From NCBI GenBank assembly GCA_030734395.1, contig JAUZTG010000016.1:372001-436000 (forward strand): DNA of 64,000 nt, written 5' to 3'. Made by a program: the position numbers and the translations under genes. Origin of the DNA: Sarocladium kiliense. Lineage: Eukaryota; Ascomycota; Sordariomycetes; Hypocreales; Sarocladiaceae. Under the pieces are notes generated by a model, which worked only from the letters and a program-made list of their open reading frames with translations, made no database searches and was not told the origin of the DNA. Position 1 is the stretch's first letter, and each line of letters begins with the position of its first letter. This document shows positions 45,834 to 55,756 of the stretch, one piece after another.

Positions 45834-48800
45834 TCAGTGGAACATCACCCTCGCTTCCCTCTCCTCTACACCCCTCGCCCTCCTCTCCTCACCCAACATC
45901 AACGCAAATAACCTCTTCGCCAACACCGCCTCATCCCATCCATCCCCAACCTCCATCCTGAACGCATCCACACAATCAAGATGCCATCGCTCCAACCTCA
46001 TCGCCTCACCCTGGCTGCGCACCGTCTTCCCTAGAAGCTTCTCCGAGCGGGCAGAGTGCTCGTATTCACCGTGGAAGGGACCTTGACGACGCAGCTGGAG
46101 AAGCTCGTCGAGGAGGAGCCAATGCTCACGAGTCCACACTGTTTGAGAAAGCGGTGGGGGGACGGGTTGTTTGGTGACCGGTGAGGCATCGGTCATGGAG
46201 ACATCGGACTGCTCCTGCTGATGATGGTTCTCCTTGTCTTCGGGTTGAGACTCTGGCTGAGAAGATGGTGCTTGACTGAAAAGGCTGGAGCCGAGGATGG
46301 ATCCACGTGCATGCTGGCGCGCCTGCGCTTGCTCCACCGGTGAGAGCACGCTGCTGGTGAATTCGACTACGCGACCTGGCGTATGAGGCTTCAGCGGGGA
46401 GCGCAGGCTGGACTTCGTTGGCGAGGCATTCTTGTGGGGCAAAGGCCTAAGCAACGGCCTCCTGAAGTCAGGTGAGTCGTTGCTATTGGCCGTCGTGGTT
46501 TGTTTGCGCCATTTGGCAATGTCCTCGTGTGAGAGCTGCATTCGAGGCGGCGTCCTCGCACTCGAAGGGGGCTGCTTTTGCGCCGATGAAGCCTGGAAGA
46601 AGGTTTGGCTTGCTTGACGCGGCCGAGGAGTGAAGTTCTGTTTCTGCGCCACAGTGGGCATCGTGACGTGTTCAGGCGTCGCAGGAGATTCACTGCCCGT
46701 CTGCTCCAAGGTCTGCTCGCGCTGCTCCTGGCGAACTGGAGAGAACAGATCTCTTCGAGGACTTGGGCTTGGCTGGAAGTCCTTCTGAGGCACCTTGGGG
46801 TAAAGGGGTTGCGAGGGAGTGATCGAGGGCGTCTTCTGGGATGGTGAAGACGAAACAACCGTTTCTTCTGCGACGCTCATCGGATCGGCCGTCCTCGCCG
46901 CGATAGGGCTCTCTTCCACCTCTGGCTCCTCGACAGTCGCCTGGGGTGCAGGTCGGGAGCCCAAGATGGACATTGTTTTTGCAGCAAGCATTCCGGGGAG
47001 CACGGCTGGCGATGAAAAGAAGGACGAGAGATCAAACTTGCCAGCCTTCGATGGCGACTGGTTTGCTTTGGCTCGCTCCTCCTCAGCTCGTCTCTGCTCT
47101 GCGAGAAGAGAGAATTCTTCGTTCTCGCTGCCGTGATGGGCGGAGCTGGGAGGTGCTTGCTCACGGCTGTCCGTGTGAAGTTCGGGGCTAGCTTCACGGC
47201 CAGCTGCTGCTACTTGCCTGGCCGTTCCGGGTTTGACCCATGGGCTTGGTATAGTACCGCGCCGGAGGATCGGAGCAGGTGGCTTCCGACCAAAGGGTTG
47301 CTGCCGCGCTGACCGTGGCGTTGTCCTTGATGCCTCGAACTCCCAGATGTCTGTCTCGTCATCCTTGTCCTTATCCTCTTGTAGTTCTTCTACCTCCTCA
47401 TTGGCACCATCCAGCTGAGTCGCAGGGGCCGGTCCCCTCGAAATACCTGAGAGCGTAGTCTGAGCCACTTCTTGTAGCGTGTTGTCTCCCCTCAATCTTG
47501 GACTGATAGGGCCTTCATTCGCAACCCAGCTCATCTCGTCGCTCGGAGGCGCATGCCGGATCGAGCTACCAAGTGACTCCTGAGAAATAGTTCGCCTATG
47601 ACCTGCTCCGCTTCCAATGCTCCGACCAAGCGCTTGAAGGAACCCAGATTGCGCTGCCGGTTTGGGGGTCGACTGGAAAGGATCGTCTATCGCAGGAGCT
47701 GCACCAACCGAAGAGGACCGCGGAGCAGGGAAACTGAATGGCCTGGGAGGACTCATGCTGATGCGGCGACTGGTACGGCTGTCCCTCGAATCCTTGCTTG
47801 CTGAACTTCTGAAAGGGCTACCAAGCTGCCTCTCGCGACCCTCTGGTGAAGGTGGATCAGATGTCACGCTTTGCAGCACACGCCCGGCGCGCACAATAGG
47901 TGACAGAGTTGGTCGTGCAGACCTCAGCTGTGGGTTCTCAGGCATCAGGGATTGGGGTTCTTGTAGAGGTGAGGAAAGCTGGTTCAAGGGCGTGACTTTG
48001 AGGGCAGGTCCAGGCTGCTCAATGGACAAAGTCGGTACCTGGTTGGTCCGGCGATGTGAAGCCGTGTAAGCAAATGTCTCGACCTCCTCATATGTATTTG
48101 GTAGGGGAGACGGATGGGCTGAGGATGTCCGTGATGCCTGAGCCGACTTATCATCCGGCTCATCGCCAGCCTCGCTCTCGTGATGAGGCGGCGTATCATC
48201 CGGCGTAGGGAGTCGACCTACCTCGAGCTGAGAGACGATGCTCACATTGGATGCTACCGATTGCTGTGGCTCGTCAAAAGCCTCTTCCGCAGGTTCCACT
48301 TGAATTTGTGGTATTGACTCCGCTGGAGCAACGTCGCCGACAAGATCAACTTCGTCAAGCATGTCATCATCCTGGGCAGCCTCTTCAATATCTTCCTGGT
48401 CATCTTCCGCTTCCTCCTCTGACTCTTGCATGGCCGCAAAAGCGGCAGGTCGTCTCGGGGTGGCAGCTTCAAGGACTTCTTGTGGTATTTCAGAGAAAGA
48501 ATCCTCGTACATGTTTGAATCATCCGCAATGGCTGAGACTGAATTACGGCGTTGCGAAGCGTTCTCAGCCGTGTCTTCGGGAGACACTCGGCCAACCGGG
48601 CTTTTATCAAACTGGCCGGCGTGTCTTGCGGTAGCTTTGAGAACCTGATGTCTGAGAGGCGAGATAAACTTGCGCGGGCTGCGAGCTAATGATCCAGAGA
48701 AAGGTCGGATAGGTGACAGCGTATCGCTTGCTGGTGGGAGAGACTCGGATACTGCTTCTGGTTCAGGCGATGGAGATGGCGGCTGCACAATTGGCGCAAA

Positions 48801-50381
48801 CTCTGGCTCCGTTGGTCTTGGAGATGATTGTAGTTGAGCGTCTGCTCGGATCTCAGTGTTCGACTCAGGGTCGCCTTCGTTCTGTGCTTGTGTCTCCTCC
48901 GGTTCAGGGATATCCATCTCGACATCGTCCGCAGCCTCGTCCTCTTCCTCTTCCTCTGCTGCTTCTTGCTCCTGCCTGAGAGTTTCCAGTGTACTGTTAA
49001 TAATCATGTTCGTTTCTTCTCCGAGCTCGTGCTCCTCTGGCTCAAGTATGGGGGAAGCACCGGAATTTGAGTGCCTGAAGCTGGCCTGGAGTGAGGGGAT
49101 CGAATCCATGAAGATCATGCTGAAATCTTCGCCTTGAGCGATCGTATCGTTCTTGTACGCTGTCGGTTCAGCCGGAGCTAGGTCATCAGCAGACGAGACG
49201 TCACTTGGCGCAGCGACCAGCTCCGGGAAGTCCATGGGTTCTGGTTCAACACCTGCAGTCTCAGGTTCAAGCTGGACGACACTCCGCGGTGCAGACTGCC
49301 GCGGCGTTCTCTTAGAAGCAGACGTTGCTGCAGATGAAGATCGAGTTGTTCGTCGCGGATTCGACGAAGCTGCGGAGGCAGACCTCGTAGTCCGTTTCCG
49401 AGGTCGGGGTGTTGCCTCTTCATCCGGGCCTGTACCAAGCCAGATGTCTGAGTCTTGTGCAGCGCGAGGCGTAGGCGGTAGGGAGCTCGCTGCGTCTTCT
49501 ATACTCGGTAGTGGCGCCATGACAAGATCCATGTCATCATCACCAGGTGGTAAGTCTTCCTGGATTGAGGCGCCCTCAACTGCCATATCAGCCATTTGGA
49601 TAAGCTCATCCTGGTCCATAGCCTGCCTCCGTCTCCTTCCCCCTCTCTTCGTTGATGTCGTCGCAGTTGATGACGGCACTGGGATCGAGTCGCTCTGTGG
49701 TAAATCGGCAGGTTTGCTTTTCGGTGGTCGTCCCCTTCGCGCGGATCGTGGGGTGGCCTGCACGCTGAGTTCGGAGAGCGCATCGTCGGTGTCGCTGGGT
49801 TGTGATGATCGCGCTTTCCTGGGCGTCCGCTTCATGGGTGTCCCAGCTCTCCTTTTCACTCCAGCGCCAGGGATGGGGGTTCCATTTGACTTCCGTGGCC
49901 TGCCCCTCCTTCGTGGTGTCGTAGGTTCATCCTCGTCCCTCAGTGGCACTGTCGTTGTGGTTGCTCGCTCGCGTACTCGGACGCTGGCTTGTGATCCTGG
50001 GGACTGGAATAGTCTACGTCGTGTGTTGACTGACGTTGGTGCGGCGTCATCCGTCTCGACCGTAACTAACAGCTTCTGGGGCGCAGAGTTGTCGCCAACC
50101 TCGAGCTCAAACGTCTGTTTGCGCGGCGAAACGCTCCTAGTGAGACTGCGCGACGAGAAGCGGTTCGATATTAAGCTTCGAGTGACGCGCCGTGTCGAGC
50201 TGGGGAAGAATGCGCTCTCGTTGGCCGTCTCGTTGAGAGGGTCGGGCGAGGACATGATGTCGGCGCTGGGGGTATTCGTGTTCGTGATGGGCTGCCACCG
50301 GATGGCGTAGTCCTCAGCTTTGACAGGAGCGGCCTGGGCGGCCGATATTCGCCTCGCAGACTTTCGTCGTGAAGCCGACAT
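45834..50381 (-). CDS. large AT-hook DNA-binding protein
   Basis: This is one uninterrupted exon of 1515 residues. It starts MSASRRKSARRISAAQ. Two AT-hooks, RRRGRPRKS (about 157-165) and ARRGRPPKSK (about 214-223), predict minor-groove binding to AT-rich DNA. Most of the protein is low-complexity: basic Ser/Arg/Thr-Pro repeats at the N-terminus and acidic Glu/Asp-rich stretches between about 440 and 700. Many SP/TP sites follow, possible targets of proline-directed kinases. The last 110 residues look folded and conserved: TVWTREHWLLLDELLQLRRQ, YEHSARSEKLLGKTVRSQGE and LAKRLFALMLGEERRARGVE. Similar proteins occur in other filamentous ascomycetes as AT-DNA-binding proteins. A chromatin role is inferred. 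The lack of introns over 4.5 kb is notable. Confidence 0.88.
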   Translation of the reverse strand: MSASRRKSARRISAAQAAPVKAEDYAIRWQPITNTNTPSADIMSSPDPLNETANESAFFPSSTRRVTRSLISNRFSSRSLTRSVSPRKQTFELEVGDNSAPQKLLVTVETDDAAPTSVNTRRRLFQSPGSQASVRVRERATTTTVPLRDEDEPTTPRRRGRPRKSNGTPIPGAGVKRRAGTPMKRTPRKARSSQPSDTDDALSELSVQATPRSARRGRPPKSKPADLPQSDSIPVPSSTATTSTKRGGRRRRQAMDQDELIQMADMAVEGASIQEDLPPGDDDMDLVMAPLPSIEDAASSLPPTPRAAQDSDIWLGTGPDEEATPRPRKRTTRSASAASSNPRRTTRSSSAATSASKRTPRQSAPRSVVQLEPETAGVEPEPMDFPELVAAPSDVSSADDLAPAEPTAYKNDTIAQGEDFSMIFMDSIPSLQASFRHSNSGASPILEPEEHELGEETNMIINSTLETLRQEQEAAEEEEEDEAADDVEMDIPEPEETQAQNEGDPESNTEIRADAQLQSSPRPTEPEFAPIVQPPSPSPEPEAVSESLPPASDTLSPIRPFSGSLARSPRKFISPLRHQVLKATARHAGQFDKSPVGRVSPEDTAENASQRRNSVSAIADDSNMYEDSFSEIPQEVLEAATPRRPAAFAAMQESEEEAEDDQEDIEEAAQDDDMLDEVDLVGDVAPAESIPQIQVEPAEEAFDEPQQSVASNVSIVSQLEVGRLPTPDDTPPHHESEAGDEPDDKSAQASRTSSAHPSPLPNTYEEVETFAYTASHRRTNQVPTLSIEQPGPALKVTPLNQLSSPLQEPQSLMPENPQLRSARPTLSPIVRAGRVLQSVTSDPPSPEGRERQLGSPFRSSASKDSRDSRTSRRISMSPPRPFSFPAPRSSSVGAAPAIDDPFQSTPKPAAQSGFLQALGRSIGSGAGHRRTISQESLGSSIRHAPPSDEMSWVANEGPISPRLRGDNTLQEVAQTTLSGISRGPAPATQLDGANEEVEELQEDKDKDDETDIWEFEASRTTPRSARQQPFGRKPPAPILRRGTIPSPWVKPGTARQVAAAGREASPELHTDSREQAPPSSAHHGSENEEFSLLAEQRRAEEERAKANQSPSKAGKFDLSSFFSSPAVLPGMLAAKTMSILGSRPAPQATVEEPEVEESPIAARTADPMSVAEETVVSSSPSQKTPSITPSQPLYPKVPQKDFQPSPSPRRDLFSPVRQEQREQTLEQTGSESPATPEHVTMPTVAQKQNFTPRPRQASQTFFQASSAQKQPPSSARTPPRMQLSHEDIAKWRKQTTTANSNDSPDFRRPLLRPLPHKNASPTKSSLRSPLKPHTPGRVVEFTSSVLSPVEQAQARQHARGSILGSSLFSQAPSSQPESQPEDKENHHQQEQSDVSMTDASPVTKQPVPPPLSQTVWTREHWLLLDELLQLRRQGPFHGEYEHSARSEKLLGKTVRSQGEAMRLERWHLDCVDAFRMEVGDGWDEAVLAKRLFALMLGEERRARGVEEREARVMFH

Positions 50382-50944
50382 GCGTGATAGTGTGGTGCTG
50401 GGGCCACTGAGGCGTGTGGCGCGTGGTGTGTAGGCGCGACGTTGGGCAAGGAATGCCAGCGCCTGCCCCCAAGACGAGACACCTTAGGAGCAATTGATTG
50501 TCGATTTGCTTGCCGAGCAAAGTGGACAGCAACTGGAATGTAGGAATTAGATCCAAGCGTGATGTCGCAGAGCCACAGTGGCAGGTGGGATGGCGCGGGT
50601 TGCAGTGTCCACCGTGAATCGCAACGGCCAGTCCAAGGTGGAAGACGTTGCTATCGCGATACCGTGAACCGCTGGGAGATGCGGGCGACAGCGGTGACAG
50701 GGGATGCCGATTCCCTGAATTTTCGGGGTCCAGCGGCGCTACAGTGGCGGTTTGTTTACTCAGGCTGCTTTTGGCTTAGCGGTGGCAATGGATTACATAA
50801 GGTATCAACTGGGTTTAGTTCCACACCCAAGAGGTACCATCGTCGTTCCGCATATCCACTCCATCAACCCACACACTCCATCGCAGACAGACCTTCATCT
50901 ACCGCAAAACAATCGCACAAAATGCCAAAAAGGAAATAACAAGC
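50382..50944. other. AT-hook gene promoter and tRNA 3' flank
   Basis: There is no protein gene. The left part is the AT-hook gene promoter. At the right end, five A on the plus strand (50927-50931) give a TTTTT pol III terminator about 14 nt after the tRNA. Confidence 0.6.
50927..50931 (-). terminator. pol III T-run terminator of tRNA-Gly
   Basis: Five consecutive T on the minus strand lie 14 nt downstream of the tRNA 3' end, the usual RNA polymerase III stop signal. Confidence 0.6.
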
Positions 50945-51026
50945 TGCGTAATCAGGGAATCGAACCCTGGGCTCCCCGACGCTGCGCTGGTGGCAACGGA
51001 GAATTTTACCACTAAACCAATTACGC
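50945..51026 (-). tRNA. tRNA-Gly (anticodon GCC) with an 11-nt intron
   Basis: The acceptor arms GCGTAAT and ATTACGC pair fully, with discriminator A. The D arm contains TTTAGTGGTAAAAT, as in other fungal glycine tRNAs. The anticodon stem is CTCCG with CGGGG (one T-G wobble), and the loop is TTGCCA plus T, giving anticodon GCC. The T arm is CAGGG-TTCGATT-CCCTG. The 11 nt at 50980-50990 do not fit the loop and sit just 3' of position 37, where tRNA introns always lie. The mature tRNA would be 71 nt before CCA. Confidence 0.93.
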
Positions 51027-51562
51027 TTGTGCTGTCTTGGCGAGTGGTTCGTCTATTGTAGTAGAAGTGCTTGATCCCGAACCCATGAATCTCAGCTCAG
51101 CTGCTGGTGCAATAATGTTGTCCAGTCTGCGTTTCTCATCTACGAGTCTCGTCGTCTGGACTTAGGTGAGACGCTGTCTGACCATGTTGTAGCATTGTGG
51201 CCCAGAATTGAGCCGTTGGCCGCGAGCCTCACGGGCCATGTTGCCTGCATTGCTTGATGCCTGGAAGGCCAAGGCAACTCGTACTGATTTGCGTTAATTC
51301 AGATCTGAGAATAGGAATCATCGAGCGGCCCATACGGGACCATTGATTTGCCAGTACACAGCCACAGGAAGGCAGCCTGTCTAGCGGGAATTGAACGTAC
51401 CGATTCTCTCCATCGTCACTGATGTAGTCCGATGTAGGGCAAATGAGACCTTGGCCCGCTGTTCACCTCAGCGTCCGGAGGTGAGGACGCCGCTGCTTTC
51501 CGTGCTTGCACGCGGATATCCAGTTGGACTAGATGTCATTCATTTATCGTTGATCATCTCTT
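51027..51562. other. gene-free intergenic region
   Basis: This lies between the tRNA and the 3' end of the HET gene. No gene is recognised. Confidence 0.55.
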
Positions 51563-53302
51563 CTAATCTCTGGACGATCCCAGATAGTACGGCATCATCG
51601 CGTTATTCTTCTTGACACTCAGGTCGATAACAGCACCAACTTCACCTTGTACCTGTGCCACAGACCACTTCACCTTGGCAACTCCAAACCTGAGCGCATG
51701 AGACTGATTCATTCCCATTCTGGCCATGAGATCATGGCTTGTCTCTTTATCCCTCTTAATGCAGCGACTCTTGCCCATCTCAGCGAGTCTATGGTAATCA
51801 CCCCCTACAGCTGTAGAGAATAACGTGCCAGCCTCGTCACCACAGCATACCCATGGGCCACCATCACGGTTCGCCCCGCACGCAATGACAAACTGGCCAT
51901 CATTCTTCCCTTGAACGTGGAATCTCAGGAATGCCGCGAACTCAGTCAGGCCTGAAGTGAGGAACACTTGGTTGGCAGCATCCCACAGCTCGTCGGGCCC
52001 AGCCTGTACGATCCTCACCGACTCAGGCGGCTTGAAGTTGAAGTTGAAGTGGAAGGCTTGACGATATGATGTGTTGATAGTTTTCGCGATGGATGACTTC
52101 ACGCGCTTGGTCAGGAAGATGTTGCTGTTACTTGAAGCCGCGGCGTTGTCCGGGATGCGACCGAGGATGCGAGCGTTGGAGCGGGTATACACACTCGCAC
52201 CTTGGTGCTTGAGTACGATGCCCACTTGGTCGATTTGGGCTTCTGGAGGACGGCAGAATAGCGGCATGATGACCTCTTGGTTGGCTGTTGGGTACAACAG
52301 CGTCTGTATGCGCAGACCCTTGTTCGACATGGCAAAGTCTGGGTTGAACTTTGAGTCGTTGATCGGCTCTAATGTTCCTGTGTTGGAGAATTCGCCTGGG
52401 CTTGTTGCCAATATACCTCTGTACGGCTGCCCGTCTTCTGATAGCCATGCAAATATTGTCAGGTCGTTGTTGTCCTTGATAATCTCCTCCTGGAGCCGCA
52501 CAAAAGCCTGTCCCCCCTCTCCGTAGAGCATAGGCATGTTGACGTTGAAAATACCAAGCAGGCAATATGCGATGTCTTCCTTTTTGGTCGTTTGCCTCTT
52601 AGCCGCCCATGACATTCGTCTAGCTACCGATACATCATCCAATAGGTCTCTGATTAGAGCGCCTTGAGGTGGTGAAAGAATGCTGGTGCTAATTGCCGTG
52701 ATTGACGAGAGTTGAGAAACAAGACTGGACCTGGTACCAAAGAGGGTCCAATCTTTGTCGTAGAAGTAGACTTCTTGGGGTGCGACTAGCTCTTGGAGAG
52801 TCCACTACATATACAACACATTAGTCTTCTGGGACACAAGACTTTGGGTGATTGATAGTAAAGCTAGCAAGTGAGCATCTATCAGACACAACCAGGGTAC
52901 CAGGATATAGCATACTCCCCGAGTGAACCAGCGAGCCTGGTGCAACATTGCCCAGTCCCCTCCTGTAGCATCAAAGTCTCCCAGGAAAGCAATGCAAACA
53001 GCTGCAATGTTGTACCACCTAAACATGGAGTTTATTGACTCGGCCAGTTCTGAGGTATTTGTCTTGTCAATGCAGCACGAATCAATCCAGGCATACTCGA
53101 AGCCATGTTCACGAGCCACAGAGCAGGCTTTGAGGACCTTGGCCCAACCTTGTCTGGACTGTCTTGTATCGACATCTGCAAACTGCTGATACGTGACCTC
53201 TTGCGCTCCCCATGTGTGAGAGAGGATGGCAAATGGCGGAGCGTCCAACTCTTCGAATTCCTCCTGACAGAGGGGCTCAGTCTTGCAGTTGATAAGTCTC
53301 AT
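51563..53302 (-). CDS. HET-domain (heterokaryon incompatibility) protein
   Basis: HET proteins trigger cell death after fusion of unlike hyphae and are a large, fast-evolving fungal family. The exons (minus strand) are 53302-52916 and 52804-51563 with a 111-nt intron, giving 542 residues. The start MRLINCKT is the usual type for the family. Signatures are APPFAILSHTWGAQEVTYQQ (about 21-40), EYAWIDSCCIDKTNTSELAE and ARWFTRG joined across the intron to WTLQELVAPQEVYFYD. MSWAAKRQTTKKEDIAYCLL and MPMLYGEGGQAFVRLQEEI then close the canonical region. The C-terminal 300 residues carry no repeat I recognise (no WD40, ankyrin or NACHT). The gene appears intact. Confidence 0.93.
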
Positions 53303-54302
53303 AGTATGGAGTAGGGGGCCAAATGGAGTTGGGACCGTGGAAGGGCTCTCGCGAAGCGCAACCGGACTGGACCACGCAACGCGCAGAGCAACACCGAGTG
53401 AGGGATAAAAACTCCAAGATGATTAGCTACTAGCAGCAAGAAGTTTAGAATGATGAGATGCGGGAGCCTGGCGAGTTGACCACGGCCGCTGACTAACGAC
53501 AATTAGGCTGCGGCGCGGGCCGTGCTGGGGTGGCGTAAGACACACACTAGCAAGTCACAATCGCATCGCATAGAGGGTCATCCTATAGTGACTAGGGATG
53601 AAGTCACAAGGCTTTGAGCCCTATTTTTGGCTCAGGCTTCCAAACGGCTTCTTTTTCTCTCTCATTGGATATAGGGTCGAGCATAGCGAAGCAACGACAG
53701 AAGTCGGCGACTAATGCTTTTGGCTTCAACCGGATTGTGTAGGAGATCAACAGCTTATTATTAGAAACGTGCGGATCATACTAGCTACTGTAAAGTCGCC
53801 AAGGAAATAGGATCGACAAGATCGCACAACTTTCTATCGGCTCCTTCCTCTTCGGAATAACTACCGAAGACTCTAACTGCCACTATATTTATCTTTAGCC
53901 ACACATATTTCTCACAGCTGGGTAGTTCACCTGATGAGGTGGCGCATAGCTTGGCGGCATATAAGGCTGAGTCTTAATCGGTGTACACTGCGCCACAGCT
54001 AACCTCCGGTTGTAAAGATATACGCAACTTGTCTCACTGATGCAGGAGTTGTGCACACTACCAAACATCCTTATGTAAGTCAATGGCTGTGATGTGTTCT
54101 TGGTAACCGCCGGCAAGAGGCTGAGAAGCGCAGCCATGCGTAGTCTACGACATCAAGAGCCTGCCTTACAAGTCAGGTGTATATAAAGGACTTCAAGCTC
54201 GCTCCAAAGAGCAAATAAATCATCAATTCATCAGTATTCATTCTATCACTCTAATTCCTCGAACAAACTATCTGACATTCACGCACGCCTCTCTCAGCCA
54301 AA
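53303..54302. other. gene-free region between HET gene and secreted-protein gene
   Basis: The left part is the HET promoter. The middle, about 53560-54240, is AT-richer than the rest of the window. A minus-strand 80-codon frame (53895-54137) with four Cys has no supporting signal and is not called. A TATA box for the next gene is at 54180-54187. Confidence 0.5.
54180..54187 (+). promoter_or_regulatory. TATATAAA box
   Basis: This is a strong TATA box about 115 bp before the coding frame of the secreted-protein gene. No ATG occurs between the box and the coding frame. Confidence 0.55.
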
Positions 54303-55019
54303 ATAATCACTTCCACTCTTGCCAAGTCTTTCCTTGCTGCTAGCCTTTTCGCCTTTGCGGTTCAGGGAGTACCGACCCAGGATCTTGACACCAGAAACGA
54401 TCTTCCCGAAGGTTATACTGAGGTTCCCGTCGAATGGGAGGTCCAAGCATTCCCCAACGGCGAGTTCATTCAACTCAATGGCACAGCTGAGCAGGTTCAC
54501 TACGAACTTCTGAAGCAAAACCCCGACTTTGACTCTGATTTCGCTGTCTCGGATGATGACGAGGATTCTGAAGAAAATTCCCTCGAGGCTCGTGGTAGTT
54601 GCGGCGATGATTGGGCCTTTATCAACTGCAAGATTAAACGCGACTACGCCAAGAAACGTGCCATTCTCGACGGTATCAAGTATCTGCGTAAGGTCGGCGA
54701 CAAGCCTTCTTTGCGTGGTGGACCTGCTGTCTGCGGGCGAGTGAGCTGCTCTCTCGGTAGTGGAATCTGGTGGTGCAACGACTACAAGGAACGTCACACT
54801 CTGGGGAGTTACAACAGCATTGCCAATGGCGCTCAGGTAAGTGCCTACGAACTCGAAACGGCCAAGTATAACAAGCACATCCAGCTAATTATCTTTAATT
54901 CATAGTGCATCGTGAACGAGTGCGCGAATTGGAGGAATATGGTGAGGGGCCAGTCGTTTGCCAGAGGAAAGAAGTGGAATGTTATGGTACACGCGCCCAA
55001 AGGTGTATGGCGGTGTTGA
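54303..55019 (+). pseudogene. secreted cysteine-rich, effector-like protein gene with ATA in place of the start codon
   Basis: The coding frame runs over exons 54303-54836 and 54906-55019 (69-nt intron, GTAAGT...ATAG), 215 codons. It opens with a typical secretion signal (a hydrophobic core such as FLAASLFAFAVQG) and an acidic pro-region ending near SLEARGSC. The mature part has eight Cys, including VCGRVSCSLGSGIWWCND and CIVNECANW, and ends in Cys-stop. This pattern recalls small secreted proteins of plant-associated and other ascomycetes. Its role is unknown. The expected start is ATA (54303-54305) in an otherwise good context (gccaaa). There is no in-frame ATG upstream before a stop and none in exon 1. 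So either one G-to-A change destroyed the start, or translation uses a non-AUG codon. The rest of the frame and the splice sites are intact, which points to recent loss. Confidence 0.6.
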
Positions 55020-55756
55020 ACAGAAGTTCGGGAGTGACTCTATGTATAAGAGATTGTGTGAGGAAACATGATGGGTCCCCGGCGTTGGCCGTGTGAGAGA
55101 TGCTTAGGCGGACGTCTTGGAATGAACGATATATAGTCGGGAAGCATCAAGGCTCCGACAGGTCAGATTAAGGGTTATGTGCAAGTGATTTCATATACAT
55201 GGGAAGTGTTATCAGGTATCTTTTCGATGTCTCGTGAGACTGTTCAAATTCAAGTTATTGCCATGGTGGGCCTCATCAGATGTGAACCGTGATCCGGTCG
55301 GGGGGTGGAGACAACAGGTTCCAAACCTCGCTCGGAATATCATTGGTCCGACCCGGCCCCCATGCATGTGATCGGTTTCCAAGCTCCTCCTCCCGCAGTG
55401 ACCTCATTTCGGCTTCGGTTATCTTTGGCCGGCATCTTCAATGAAACCGACCTCGGCTCCCTTCAACCAAGGGAGAGTAAACACTTTACACCGTGTCGAA
55501 CCACATGGTTGTCTCTCCCTAGGCTTGTCTCTCGAGATTTCTTCCTGTATTAATTATTTTCCTTTTCCATCAAAACCCTCTCTTGTCTGTATCTCATACT
55601 TCTTTCTATACCGGGGGCGCCAGTGACACATGTAGATCTACAGCCACCACTGGAAACTAAAAGCCCGTCTATCTTCATCCCGACTCCACACACTTTGACT
55701 CCTACTCCTTCAAACTTTGGATCCTCAACATACGTTAGCAACTCACAAACTGCATC
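55020..55756. other. gene-free intergenic region
   Basis: This holds the 3' flank of the secreted-protein gene and a C/T-rich promoter and leader of the peroxisomal carrier gene. No gene is seen. Confidence 0.55.

Noticed and set aside
49153..50310. 385-codon plus-strand open frame
   Set aside because: It lies wholly antisense within the AT-hook coding exon, and its Ser/Val/Gly-rich text mirrors that gene's codons.
53895..54137. 80-codon minus-strand frame with four Cys
   Set aside because: There is no clear signal peptide, promoter or similarity. It is short and in AT-rich DNA.
54294..54878. 194-codon minus-strand open frame over the secreted-protein gene
   Set aside because: The plus strand has a signal peptide, ordered Cys residues, a TATA box and matching splice sites. 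The minus frame has none of these.
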